Shown piece after piece: positions 23,501-33,011 of a stretch of 63,045 bases of DNA. The translations under genes were made by a program, and so were the position numbers. Below the pieces are notes generated by a model. That model did no database searches. It had not been told where the DNA came from and was given only the letters and a program-made list of their open reading frames with translations. This DNA is from Pelagibacteraceae bacterium (lineage in GTDB: Bacteria; Pseudomonadota; Alphaproteobacteria; Pelagibacterales; Pelagibacteraceae): assembly GCA_016777565.1 (NCBI GenBank), contig JADHRF010000002.1, forward strand, positions 1 to 63,045. Reading direction: 5' to 3'. Position 1 is the first letter of the stretch; each line of letters starts with the position of its first letter.

Positions 23501-23998
23501 TTTATAAACAGTGATAAATCTGAGTCTTTAGTAGCTGGTACAATCATGTCTATTCAAGAAAAGAAAAGTGCAAAAGGAACCTCATTTGCCATAGTAAAAT
23601 TTAGTGATAACAACAGTGAGTTTGAAATTTTTTTATTTTCAGATATTTTGAATTTAAATAGAGAGAAATTAAAAGAGTCTAATTCTTTTATTCTTACCCT
23701 TCAAAAAGAAAGATCTAACTTACAAAATACACAACGAAGAATAAATATTAAAAAATTAGTGGATTTATCTGACCTAGTTAACAAAACGTACGAAAGTGTC
23801 TTAATTGAATTAAGTGATAAAAAAATGCTTAAAGAACTTAATGAATTGTTGAGTAAAAACGGAGAGACTAAAATTAGAGTTGTCCTGAAAGATAATAGTA
23901 AAAATTACAGATTTGAGCTGGATAGGACTAGAAAATTTGATTTTAATTTATTTAATTTAATAAAAAACAAGGAATACGTTAAAAAAATAAGCCTTTAG
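20582..23998 (+). CDS. dnaE: DNA polymerase III alpha subunit
   Basis: 1138 aa; PHP start, [67 protein letters not shown]. Confidence 0.97.
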   Translation: [1138 protein letters not shown]

Positions 23999-24033
23999 AA
24001 GCTTGATTTGTTAAATTTTTAAATGTAAGAGAG

Positions 24034-24039
24034 CATAAT
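24034..24039 (+). promoter_or_regulatory. candidate -10 box (CATAAT) for the rpsB transcript
   Basis: CATAAT; predicted TSS about 24046, at the 5' edge of the leader structure. -35 is weak (TTAAAT at 17 bp spacing). Confidence 0.3.
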
Positions 24040-24043
24040 TTCG

Positions 24044-24115
24044 CACACAGCGTTAAGGAGTAAAATCCTACCGGTCTCGCAAGAGGTTTGCTGTGGTGGA
24101 TTAACCGGAAAAACT
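24044..24115 (+). ncRNA. structured rpsB 5' leader, candidate S2 autoregulatory element
   Basis: Complementary segments CACAGC(24046-24051)/GCTGTG(24090-24095) enclosing AGGA(24056-24059)/TCCT(24066-24069) and CTC-GCAA-GAG (24076-24085); loop CCGGT(24071-24075) complementary to ACCGG(24104-24108) next to the start codon. Confidence 0.65.
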
Positions 24116-24904
24116 ATGAATATACCTGAAGTCAATATTAAACAATTATTAGAAGCTGGAGTTCATCTTGGGCACAAAACCTTGAGATGGAATCCAAAAA
24201 TGAAAAAGTTCATTTTTGGTGAGAAAAATTCTATACATATAATCGATCTTACACAAACCGTAGTTTATTTCAAAAATGCGTTATCAGAAGTCTACAAATG
24301 CATTTCCAATGGGGGAAAGATTTTGATTGTATCTACAAAAAAACAAGCTTCGGAGCAGATTACAAGCTTAGCAAAAGAAACAGATCAATATTATGTAAAT
24401 TATAGATGGCTCGGAGGAATGTTAACTAACTGGAATACAATTCAAAACTCAATCAAAAGATTGAAAATGCTAGAAGATCGACTTTCAAAAGAAGATACTG
24501 GCTTTACAAAAAAAGAAATTTTGAAACTTGGCAAAGAAAAAGAAAAACTTCAAAGATCATTGGGAGGCATAGCGGACATGAAAAAAATTCCACAAATGAT
24601 TTTTATCATTGATACTAATATAGAATCGCTAGCAGTTGCAGAAGCGCAAAAACTTAATATACCTATAGTTGCTATTCTTGATACAAACTCTGATCCTACA
24701 GATATACAATTTCCAATTCCAGGGAATGACGACGCTAGAAGATCAATAAATTTATACTGTGACTTATTTAAAAACACAATTCTTACCGCTTCAAAATTTA
24801 TAGAAACAAAATCTACAGAAAAAGAAATTCAAGAGAAAATAAAAACAAAAAAAAAAGAAAATAAAGAAGACAAAAATTCACTAGAAAAAAAAAAATCTAA
24901 TTAA
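24116..24904 (+). CDS. rpsB: 30S ribosomal protein S2
   Basis: [48 protein letters not shown]; lysine-rich C-terminal tail. Confidence 0.97.
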   Translation: MNIPEVNIKQLLEAGVHLGHKTLRWNPKMKKFIFGEKNSIHIIDLTQTVVYFKNALSEVYKCISNGGKILIVSTKKQASEQITSLAKETDQYYVNYRWLGGMLTNWNTIQNSIKRLKMLEDRLSKEDTGFTKKEILKLGKEKEKLQRSLGGIADMKKIPQMIFIIDTNIESLAVAEAQKLNIPIVAILDTNSDPTDIQFPIPGNDDARRSINLYCDLFKNTILTASKFIETKSTEKEIQEKIKTKKKENKEDKNSLEKKKSN

Positions 24905-24914
24905 ATTTAATTTT

Positions 24915-25760
24915 ATGTCCAGTAAAGATTTGCTTGAAAGCGTAAAAAAACTAAGAGAAATCACAGGAGTAGGTTTTAAAGATTGTAAACTAGCTATAGA
25001 TGAAACAAATGGAGACTTAGATAAAGCTATTGAATTTTTAAGAAAAAAAGGAATAGCAAAAGCTACAAATAAAATGAGTCGTACAGCTTCAGAAGGGCTC
25101 TGCTTAGTTGAAGAAAGAGACGGATTAATTTCTTTAATTGAAATAAATAGTGAAACAGACTTTGTAGCAAAAAATAATGAATTTATTTCTTTTTGTAAAG
25201 AAATAGCAGACATCAACTTTAAAAATAAAGCTGACCTGTCAAAAATAAATAAATCTATTATGAAGAATAATTTATCTGTAGAAACAAATTTAATAGATTT
25301 AATTGCAAAGATTGGTGAGAAGATAACATTAAGAAGAGCAATATTTTTTGACAATAGTAACGGAGAAAACTCTTTTTATATACATGGCTCTGTAGAACCA
25401 AATATTGGAAAGATAGTTTCAATAGTTAAAACTTCCAAAAAAAATAATAATGATATCGGAAAAAAAATTGCAATGCATATTTCAGCTATGTCACCAATGA
25501 GTTTAGATCAAAAAGATTTAAAAAAAGAAATTATTGATAAAGAAATGGATATTATAAAAGCCGAGTTATTGAACTCAGGAAAACAACCGGAGATGATAGA
25601 AAAAATATCAAAAGGTAAAATTAACAAATTTATTTCTGATAATACGTTATTAAATCAAATATGGATTATGGACTCTAAAAAAAAAGTTTCAGATATATTA
25701 AAAGAAAATGATATAAAAATTATAGATTTTACAAGATATAAAGTTGGCGAAGGAATTTAA
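24915..25760 (+). CDS. tsf: elongation factor Ts
   Basis: VKKLREITGVGFKDCKLAIDETNGDLDKAIEFLRKKG; ETDFVAKN. Confidence 0.96.
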   Translation: MSSKDLLESVKKLREITGVGFKDCKLAIDETNGDLDKAIEFLRKKGIAKATNKMSRTASEGLCLVEERDGLISLIEINSETDFVAKNNEFISFCKEIADINFKNKADLSKINKSIMKNNLSVETNLIDLIAKIGEKITLRRAIFFDNSNGENSFYIHGSVEPNIGKIVSIVKTSKKNNNDIGKKIAMHISAMSPMSLDQKDLKKEIIDKEMDIIKAELLNSGKQPEMIEKISKGKINKFISDNTLLNQIWIMDSKKKVSDILKENDIKIIDFTRYKVGEGI

Positions 25761-25763
25761 GTA

Positions 25764-26324
25764 ATGAGTAAAGAGTTTAATGAAAAAGAATATTCAATTA
25801 AAATGGATAAAACCATTCAATCATTTAAAAAAGATTTGGGATCAATTAGAACAGGACGAGCTAATGCATCGATGCTAGATATGATCAAAGTAGATGTTTA
25901 CGGGCAAATGATGCCCATCAATCAACTAGCTACTGTAAGTGTACCAGAAGCAAGATTAATTACGGTTCAAGTATGGGATCAATCAAATGTTAAAGCAGTA
26001 GACTCTGCCCTACAAAAATCTGACCTTGGAATAAATCCACAAATCGACGGATCAGTTTTAAGATTAAGAATACCTGACTTAACAGAAGAAAGAAGAAAAG
26101 ATTTAATAAAAATATTAAAAACAATTGGTGAAAAAAATAAAGTTTCCATAAGAAACATAAGACGAGAAGGTAATGATGAACTTAAAAAACTTATAAAAGA
26201 TAAAAAAATTAGTGAGGATGAAAATAAAGTTTTTGAAAAAAATATTCAAAAAGTTACAGACGATCACATAACTAATATTGAAAAAATTTTATCTGAAAAA
26301 GAAAAAGAAATCCTTCAGGTATGA
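25764..26324 (+). CDS. frr: ribosome recycling factor
   Basis: MDKTIQSFKKDLGSIRTGRANASMLDMIKVDVYG...LTEERRKDLIK. Confidence 0.97.
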   Translation: MSKEFNEKEYSIKMDKTIQSFKKDLGSIRTGRANASMLDMIKVDVYGQMMPINQLATVSVPEARLITVQVWDQSNVKAVDSALQKSDLGINPQIDGSVLRLRIPDLTEERRKDLIKILKTIGEKNKVSIRNIRREGNDELKKLIKDKKISEDENKVFEKNIQKVTDDHITNIEKILSEKEKEILQV

Positions 26325-26995
26325 ACAAACTTAATCACATTGCCTTTATCATGGATGGCAATGGAAGATGGGGCCTCAAAAAAAAAAGAAGTAGAAATTA
26401 CGGTCACTTAGCAGGTGTTAAGACAGTTCAAAAAATTGTTGAAAGTTCTACACAATTTAAAATACCAATAATTTCATTTTATGTTTTTTCAACAGAAAAT
26501 TGGAAAAGACCAAAATCAGAAATAAATTATCTTTTTAACTTAATCAAAATTTATTTTAATAAAGAAATAAATAATATTATGAAAAATGATATTAGAATAG
26601 TAATTTCAGGAGAGATTCAAAAACTACCATTAAAAATAAAAAATATTTTAAGAAATGTAATTAGAAAAACTAAAAAAAATAAAAAAATAACAATTAATCT
26701 TGCCATAAATTATGGGTCAAAATCTGAAATTATCAATTCAATTAAAAGAATAATTCAACGTTCACAAAAAGCAACAGAGGAAAATATAAAAAAAAATTTA
26801 TATAATAATTTATCATTTCCAGACATACTCATAAGAACAGGGGGTCAGAAACGATTAAGTAATTTTATGCTTTGGCAATTAGCTTATGCTGAAATATTTT
26901 TTATAGATAAATTATGGCCTGATTTTACAAAAGGAGATTATAGTAAAATTATTAGAAAATATTATAAAATAAAAAGAAACTTTGGAGGTATATGA
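26321..26995 (+). CDS. uppS: isoprenyl (undecaprenyl) diphosphate synthase
   Basis: HIAFIMDGNGRWGLKKKRSRNYGHLAGVKT; DILIRTGGQKRLSNFMLWQLAYAEIFF. Confidence 0.95.
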   Translation: MNKLNHIAFIMDGNGRWGLKKKRSRNYGHLAGVKTVQKIVESSTQFKIPIISFYVFSTENWKRPKSEINYLFNLIKIYFNKEINNIMKNDIRIVISGEIQKLPLKIKNILRNVIRKTKKNKKITINLAINYGSKSEIINSIKRIIQRSQKATEENIKKNLYNNLSFPDILIRTGGQKRLSNFMLWQLAYAEIFFIDKLWPDFTKGDYSKIIRKYYKIKRNFGGI

Positions 26996-26999
26996 TCTT

Positions 27000-27656
27000 A
27001 TGAAAGTAGAATTTTTACGTAGAATATTTACTTCAATAATCCTTTTACCAATTTTATTTTTTGCCACACTGAATTCAGGTAATTACTTACTAGTTTTATT
27101 AATATTATTTTTTTGTTTATCGATTTATGAAATAATACAGAATACTAAAAATTTATTATTTATTTTCTTATCATCTTTTTTATTAATCCTTTCATTTTAT
27201 TCTTTTTATTATTTGAGAGGTGATAATAATTACTCTTTAACAATTCTTTTTTGGATTTTATGTTCTACTTTTTTATCTGATATCGGCGGATATACATTCG
27301 GAAAAATTTTTAAAGGAAAGAAACTTTCAAAGATAAGCCCAAACAAAACATACTCGGGTTCTATAGGTTCAATTATCTTAAGTTCAACGTCATTATTTTT
27401 GATAAATTTTTTTCAATTACACTTTTTAGGTAAACTTCTAATCAACTTTTTAGAAATTAAATTTTTATTAATTACTACTTGTATTTCTATAGTATGTCAG
27501 CTTGGAGATCTTTTTGTATCTTTTTTAAAAAGAAAAATAAAAATAAAAAATATTAGCAATATTTTACCAGGTCATGGAGGAGTCCTTGATAGGATTGATG
27601 GTTTAATTTTTGTTTTATTATTTTGCTCCTTATTAAAAATTTTAAGATTTATTTAA
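27000..27656 (+). CDS. cdsA: phosphatidate cytidylyltransferase
   Basis: Membrane protein; C-terminal CDP-alcohol signature QLGDLFVSFLKRKIKIKNISNILPGHGGVLDRIDGL. Confidence 0.92.
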   Translation: MKVEFLRRIFTSIILLPILFFATLNSGNYLLVLLILFFCLSIYEIIQNTKNLLFIFLSSFLLILSFYSFYYLRGDNNYSLTILFWILCSTFLSDIGGYTFGKIFKGKKLSKISPNKTYSGSIGSIILSSTSLFLINFFQLHFLGKLLINFLEIKFLLITTCISIVCQLGDLFVSFLKRKIKIKNISNILPGHGGVLDRIDGLIFVLLFCSLLKILRFI

Positions 27657-28835
27657 ATGAAAAAAAAAAGTATTGCAATTTTAGGTTCAACTGGTTCAAT
27701 AGGACAGTCAACATTACAAGTACTAAAAAAATCCAATGAATATCGTGTAGAATTATTAGCTGCAAATAAAAATTATTTAAAAATAGTTAATCAGGTAAAA
27801 AGTTTTAAACCTAATATTTTAGTTATAAATAATAAAAATATTTTTTTAAAGATTAAAAAAGAATATCAAAACAAAAAAATTATTATTTTAAATTCGTTTG
27901 AAAATGTTCAGAAATATACAAATAAAATTAATACTACTGTTTCAGCTATCCCTGGCATAGCAGGTTTAGAACCTACAATAATATTCACAAAAATGAGTAA
28001 AAAAATACTTATAGCAAATAAAGAAGCAATTATATGTGGTTGGCATTTGATTAAAAAAAATTCTGTCAAATATAAAACGGAAATAGTCCCGATTGATTCA
28101 GAACACTTTTCGATAAATATGCTTCTTCAAAATCAATTAATAAATCAAATAGAAAAAATCTATATAACAGCTTCAGGTGGACCCTTTCTTAATCTTAACC
28201 TGAACAAATTCAAAAACATTAAACCAATAAATGCAATAAAACATCCAAAATGGAGTATGGGTAAAAAAATTTCTGTAGACTCTGCAACTTTAATGAATAA
28301 AGTTTTAGAAGTTACAGAAGCAGTAAGGCTTTTTCCTTTTAGTTTAAAAAAATATGAAATTATAATACACCCAAACTCACTTATTCATGCAATCATTAAA
28401 CTTAATAATGGAACGTCGGTTTATTTATATCATTTACCAGATATGAGAATTCCTATTGCTAATGCTTTATTAAAAAATTTTAATTACAATAAATTTTTTA
28501 ATAAAAAAATAAAAAATTATGATAAAATTCAAAATTTAACTTTTCTCAAAGTTGATAAAAAAAGATTTCCGTCTTTAAACTTAATACCCGAAATGAACAG
28601 GGGAAAATCATCAGCAATTATAATTAATGCTGCAAATGAAATATTTGTTGATGAATTTCTTAACAATAATATAAATTTTACTGATATTGTTAACTTTTTG
28701 AAACTTGTTATTAAGGATAAAAGTTATATAAAAACTTCAAACTTATCTGCTGATAGTGTAAAAAATATCTACGTTATTGATGGTTGGGCGCGAAAAACAG
28801 CTTTAAAAATTATTGAAAGAAAGAAGTCACATTAA
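27657..28835 (+). CDS. dxr: 1-deoxy-D-xylulose-5-phosphate reductoisomerase
   Basis: ILGSTGSIGQSTLQVL; ANKEAII; IDSEHFSI; TASGGPFL; HPKWSMGKKISVDSATLMNK. Confidence 0.96.
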   Translation: MKKKSIAILGSTGSIGQSTLQVLKKSNEYRVELLAANKNYLKIVNQVKSFKPNILVINNKNIFLKIKKEYQNKKIIILNSFENVQKYTNKINTTVSAIPGIAGLEPTIIFTKMSKKILIANKEAIICGWHLIKKNSVKYKTEIVPIDSEHFSINMLLQNQLINQIEKIYITASGGPFLNLNLNKFKNIKPINAIKHPKWSMGKKISVDSATLMNKVLEVTEAVRLFPFSLKKYEIIIHPNSLIHAIIKLNNGTSVYLYHLPDMRIPIANALLKNFNYNKFFNKKIKNYDKIQNLTFLKVDKKRFPSLNLIPEMNRGKSSAIIINAANEIFVDEFLNNNINFTDIVNFLKLVIKDKSYIKTSNLSADSVKNIYVIDGWARKTALKIIERKKSH

Positions 28836-31060
28836 TGTTTAAAATTTATACTATTATTTTCTATTTATTTTTTTTCAATTTAGCTGCTGAAATAGTTAAA
28901 AAATTTGAACTCAATGGAAATGACAGAATTAGTAAAGAAACTGTTGGTGTTTATGGTGATATAGATATTGGTAAAAATTATTCTGCTTTTGAATTAAATG
29001 AAATGCTAAAAAAATTGTACGGAACAAATTTTTTTGAAGACGTAAAAATTGATTTAAATAATGGCTTATTAAGTATAAGAGTTAAAGAATATCCAAGCAT
29101 AAATTCAATAGACATAATAGGTGAAAAAAATAATACTAGAAAAAAAGAAGTTCTAGAGAAACTTACGCTTCAAGCAAAGGAAAGCTTTATAGAAAACAAC
29201 CTGACGCAGGATATTAATATTCTAAAAAAAATCTATGCTTATTTAGGATACAACTTTGCAAGCGTTGAGGCAAAAATTCAAAGATTTGATGAAAATCGAA
29301 TTAATCTTGTATTTGTACTAGACAAAGGAAAAAAAACAAATATCTCTAAAATTAATTTTATAGGCGATAAAAAAATTAAAAATAAAAGGCTAAGAGATAT
29401 TATTGTTTCAGAGGAAAAAAAATTTTGGAAAATTTTATCAAAAAATACGTTTTTAAGTAATAATAATCTTGAGCTAGATGTACGTTTACTAACTAATTAT
29501 TATAAATCAATCGGCTATTATGATGTTCAAGTATTATCTAGCAACGCCGAAGTTAGTAAAGACAATTCTACTACTCTGACTTATACAATTAGCGCAGGTA
29601 CTAGATATAAGATAAATAAAATTAGTACTAATATCGCAGATGTACTGGACAAAAAAGCATTCCTAGGACTACAAGATGAATATAAAGAAACTATAGGTAA
29701 ATACTATTCCCCATTTTTAGTTAAAAAGTTATTAGATGAGTTGGATCTTCTAATTGTAAATAATGATTTACAATTTGTAGAGCACTCAGTAAATGAAATT
29801 TTATCAGATGATAATATTGAAATAAAAATTAATATTTATGAAGGCCAAAAGAAATTAGTAGAAAGAATTAATATTTTAGGAAATACAGTCACAAATGAAT
29901 CAGTTATTAGATCAGAATTGCTGCTAGATGAAGGTGACCCGTTCAACAACTTGAAAATAGAACAATCTATTGCAAAAATTAAATCAAGAAACATATTTGC
30001 TAAAGTAAAGAAAAAAATAATTGATGGATCAAATGAAGACCAAAAAATAATTGATATTGAAGTAGAAGAAAAACCAACTGGTGAAATAAGCGCTGGCGCT
30101 GGTATTGGAACGAACGGCGGTTCGTTTGCATTTAATATTACTGAAAATAATTGGCTAGGAAAAGGTATTGCAGTTTCAACAAATTTAGATGTAAGTAAAG
30201 AAACCTTTTCAGGCGCTTTAGAAGTAAATCAACCTAATTATAATTTTTCAGGAAATTCTTTAAATTATTTTGTGTCCAATACTTCTAATGACAAACCTGA
30301 CTCTGGTTACAAAAACAATATTGTTTCAACAGGTATTGGGACTCGTTTTGAACAATACAGAGATATTTTCTTATCTCCTCAAATTTCATTATCATACGAC
30401 GATTTAAAAGTAAAAGATACAGCTTCTGAAGCATTGAAAAAACAAAAAGGAACTTTTACAGACGTAAGTTTAGACTATGCTATTTCTTTAGATAAACGTA
30501 ATAATGTTTATGCACCTACAGATGGTTATATTTCAACATTCAGACAAGGAGTTCCTATTTATGCTGACTCTCCATACTTAAAAAATACTTACGCCTTTAG
30601 CAAATACTATTCGCCCTCACAAGATGCTGTTGTTGCATTTAAATTTTATGGTTCCGCTATTAATGGGTTAAATAATAAAGATGTGCGACCTAGTAAAAGA
30701 TTAAGCATACCTACGAGTAGATTAAGAGGGTTCGAGGCTGGTAAAGTTGGCCCTAAAGATGGAATTGATTATGTGGGTGGAAATTATTCAGCTGCAACAA
30801 ATCTTGAGGTAGCATTACCTAATTTTTTACCAGAGTCTACAAAAACTGATGTAGGTTTATTTCTTGACGTTGGTAATATTTGGCATGTTGATTATGATAA
30901 AAATATGGATGACTCAAATAAATTAAGATCTTCAGTTGGAGTTAATACGGCTTGGTCATCTCCTGTTGGTCCAATGACCTTTATATTCTCGCAAAACATC
31001 TCAAAAGCTAGTACAGATGTAACTGAAAGTTTTAATTTTAGATTAGGAACCACTTTTTAA
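28835..31060 (+). CDS. bamA: outer membrane protein assembly factor BamA
   Basis: 741 aa; POTRA repeats and C-terminal Omp85 barrel ending in F; signal peptide-like N-terminus; TAATG overlap with dxr. Confidence 0.94.
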   Translation: MFKIYTIIFYLFFFNLAAEIVKKFELNGNDRISKETVGVYGDIDIGKNYSAFELNEMLKKLYGTNFFEDVKIDLNNGLLSIRVKEYPSINSIDIIGEKNNTRKKEVLEKLTLQAKESFIENNLTQDINILKKIYAYLGYNFASVEAKIQRFDENRINLVFVLDKGKKTNISKINFIGDKKIKNKRLRDIIVSEEKKFWKILSKNTFLSNNNLELDVRLLTNYYKSIGYYDVQVLSSNAEVSKDNSTTLTYTISAGTRYKINKISTNIADVLDKKAFLGLQDEYKETIGKYYSPFLVKKLLDELDLLIVNNDLQFVEHSVNEILSDDNIEIKINIYEGQKKLVERINILGNTVTNESVIRSELLLDEGDPFNNLKIEQSIAKIKSRNIFAKVKKKIIDGSNEDQKIIDIEVEEKPTGEISAGAGIGTNGGSFAFNITENNWLGKGIAVSTNLDVSKETFSGALEVNQPNYNFSGNSLNYFVSNTSNDKPDSGYKNNIVSTGIGTRFEQYRDIFLSPQISLSYDDLKVKDTASEALKKQKGTFTDVSLDYAISLDKRNNVYAPTDGYISTFRQGVPIYADSPYLKNTYAFSKYYSPSQDAVVAFKFYGSAINGLNNKDVRPSKRLSIPTSRLRGFEAGKVGPKDGIDYVGGNYSAATNLEVALPNFLPESTKTDVGLFLDVGNIWHVDYDKNMDDSNKLRSSVGVNTAWSSPVGPMTFIFSQNISKASTDVTESFNFRLGTTF

Positions 31061-31072
31061 ATTAAATAACAT

Positions 31073-31588
31073 ATGAAAAAATTAATTTTTATCACAATAT
31101 TCCTCTTAAGTTATTCTTTTAATTCTTTTGCAAATAGTATTCATTTTATTGATTTTGATAAAGTATTGAATTTTAGTAAAGCCGGTGGTGATGCACAAAA
31201 AAAATTAAAGAAAAAATTTAAATCAGAATCTGAAAAATTTGTAAAACAAGAAGAAGGAATCAGAAAAGAAGAGTCTGACTTAATTTCTCAAAAAAAAGCT
31301 TTAGCGCCCGAAGAATATAAAAAAAAAGTTGAAGCACTTAGAAAAAAAGTTGCAAATTTACAAAAAAATAAACAACAATCTTTTAATAGCATCGCCAAAT
31401 CTAGAAGCGATGCAAGACAATCTCTGTTAAAAGCCGTAAACCCACTTATAAAAAAATATATGGAAGATAATAAAATTCAAATGGTTTTTGACAAACAAGC
31501 TGTTGTAATGGGCGATACAACACTTGAGATCACAGACAAAATTATTGCAATTTTAAATAAAAACTTGGTATCATTAAAAATAAATTAA
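31073..31588 (+). CDS. skp: Skp/OmpH family periplasmic chaperone
   Basis: Signal peptide, Lys-rich coiled coil, directly between bamA and lpxD. Confidence 0.8.
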   Translation: MKKLIFITIFLLSYSFNSFANSIHFIDFDKVLNFSKAGGDAQKKLKKKFKSESEKFVKQEEGIRKEESDLISQKKALAPEEYKKKVEALRKKVANLQKNKQQSFNSIAKSRSDARQSLLKAVNPLIKKYMEDNKIQMVFDKQAVVMGDTTLEITDKIIAILNKNLVSLKIN

Positions 31589-31593
31589 TCTCA

Positions 31594-32562
31594 ATGAGAA
31601 AAAATGAATTCTTTGAGCAAAAAGGACCTTTTTTGCTTAGCGAACTATTTAATGATGTCAATTTAGATCAAAAACAAAAGATTTATGACATCAAATCTTT
31701 AGAAGACTCAAAAATATCAGATTTAACTTTTTTAGAGTCATCTAATTACATCAAAGCTGCAAAATTAACCAAATCAAGTTATTGTATAACTAACGAAAAA
31801 TTAAGTGTCTATTTACCAAAAACGTGTAAACCAATAATAGTCAAAAATGTACTTTTTGAATTATGTAAAGTAGTAAAGAAATTCTATCCTGATGCAGACT
31901 TGGACAGACCTGACTTTTCGTTATCGAGCCCTAAAAAAACAAAATATTTAAATGTAAAATTTGGAAATAATGTTTTTATTGGCAAAAACTGCAAAATAGG
32001 AAAAGATACATTAATTGGAAGTAATACAATAATTGAGCACAACACTGTTATAGGAGAAAACTGCACAATCGGTACTCATGTACTAATAAGAAATTCAATA
32101 ATAGGAAACAATGTGGTTATACAAGATGGATGCAAAGTTGGTAAAAAAGGGTTTGGGTTTATTCCTCTAAAAGATAAAAATTTAAGATTTCCGCATATTG
32201 GAAAGGTGCTATTAAAAGATCATTCTGAATTAGGAGCTAATTGTACAATTGATAGAGGTTCAATAGGTGATACAGTTATAGGAAAAAATACTTTTTTAGA
32301 CAATCAAGTACACGTAGCGCACAATGTAAAAATTGGAGATAATTGCATGATTGCTGGGCAAGTTGGCTTTGCAGGTAGTTCTGTCGTTGGCGACAATGTA
32401 TCTATCGGAGGTCAAGCGGGCGTATCTGGTCATTTAAAAATTGGTAATAATGTAAAAATTGGTGGCGGCAGCGGTGTTGTTAAAGACATTCCAGATGGAG
32501 CAGTTGTTATGGGTTATCCAGCGGTTCCACTAAAAAAGTTTTTACTAAATTTAAAAAAATAA
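31594..32562 (+). CDS. lpxD: UDP-3-O-(3-hydroxyacyl)glucosamine N-acyltransferase
   Basis: Hexapeptide repeats; [30 protein letters not shown]; operon context. Confidence 0.93.
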   Translation: MRKNEFFEQKGPFLLSELFNDVNLDQKQKIYDIKSLEDSKISDLTFLESSNYIKAAKLTKSSYCITNEKLSVYLPKTCKPIIVKNVLFELCKVVKKFYPDADLDRPDFSLSSPKKTKYLNVKFGNNVFIGKNCKIGKDTLIGSNTIIEHNTVIGENCTIGTHVLIRNSIIGNNVVIQDGCKVGKKGFGFIPLKDKNLRFPHIGKVLLKDHSELGANCTIDRGSIGDTVIGKNTFLDNQVHVAHNVKIGDNCMIAGQVGFAGSSVVGDNVSIGGQAGVSGHLKIGNNVKIGGGSGVVKDIPDGAVVMGYPAVPLKKFLLNLKK

Positions 32563-33011
32563 TGAGCAATTCAATAGACAGAAAAAAAATAGAGAGTTTA
32601 TTACCGCATAGAGCACCAATGCTTTTAATTGATAAGCTAATTAATATTGTCCATTTAAAATCAGCAACAGCAATTATGAATGTAAAAAAAGATAGTTTTT
32701 ATGTGCAAGGACATTTCCCCGGCCAGCCTGTTATGCCTGGAGTTTTAATTGTGGAAGCCTTTGGTCAAGCAGCTGCCGCTTTGACGGCTTACGGAATAGA
32801 TCCTAAAGAATATGAAAATAAATTAGTTTTTTTAATGGGAATAGATAAAGCTAGATTTAGAAATCCAATTATACCAAATTGTGAACTTCATTTAGAGATA
32901 GAAGCAATAAGATCGCATGGAAGAGTTTGGAAGTATAAAGGCACAGCAAAGGTAGATGAAAAAAGAATGGCTGACGCTGAGTGGTCGGCAACTATAGTAG
33001 ATAAAAAATGA
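32562..33011 (+). CDS. fabZ: 3-hydroxyacyl-[ACP] dehydratase
   Basis: LPHRAPMLLIDKLI; GHFPGQPVMPGVLIVEAFGQAAAAL. Confidence 0.96.
   Translation: MSNSIDRKKIESLLPHRAPMLLIDKLINIVHLKSATAIMNVKKDSFYVQGHFPGQPVMPGVLIVEAFGQAAAALTAYGIDPKEYENKLVFLMGIDKARFRNPIIPNCELHLEIEAIRSHGRVWKYKGTAKVDEKRMADAEWSATIVDKK

Noticed and set aside
24881-25354. 157-aa minus-strand ORF opposite tsf
   Set aside because: Fully antisense to well-supported tsf; composition typical of the reverse complement of Lys/Ile-rich coding sequence.
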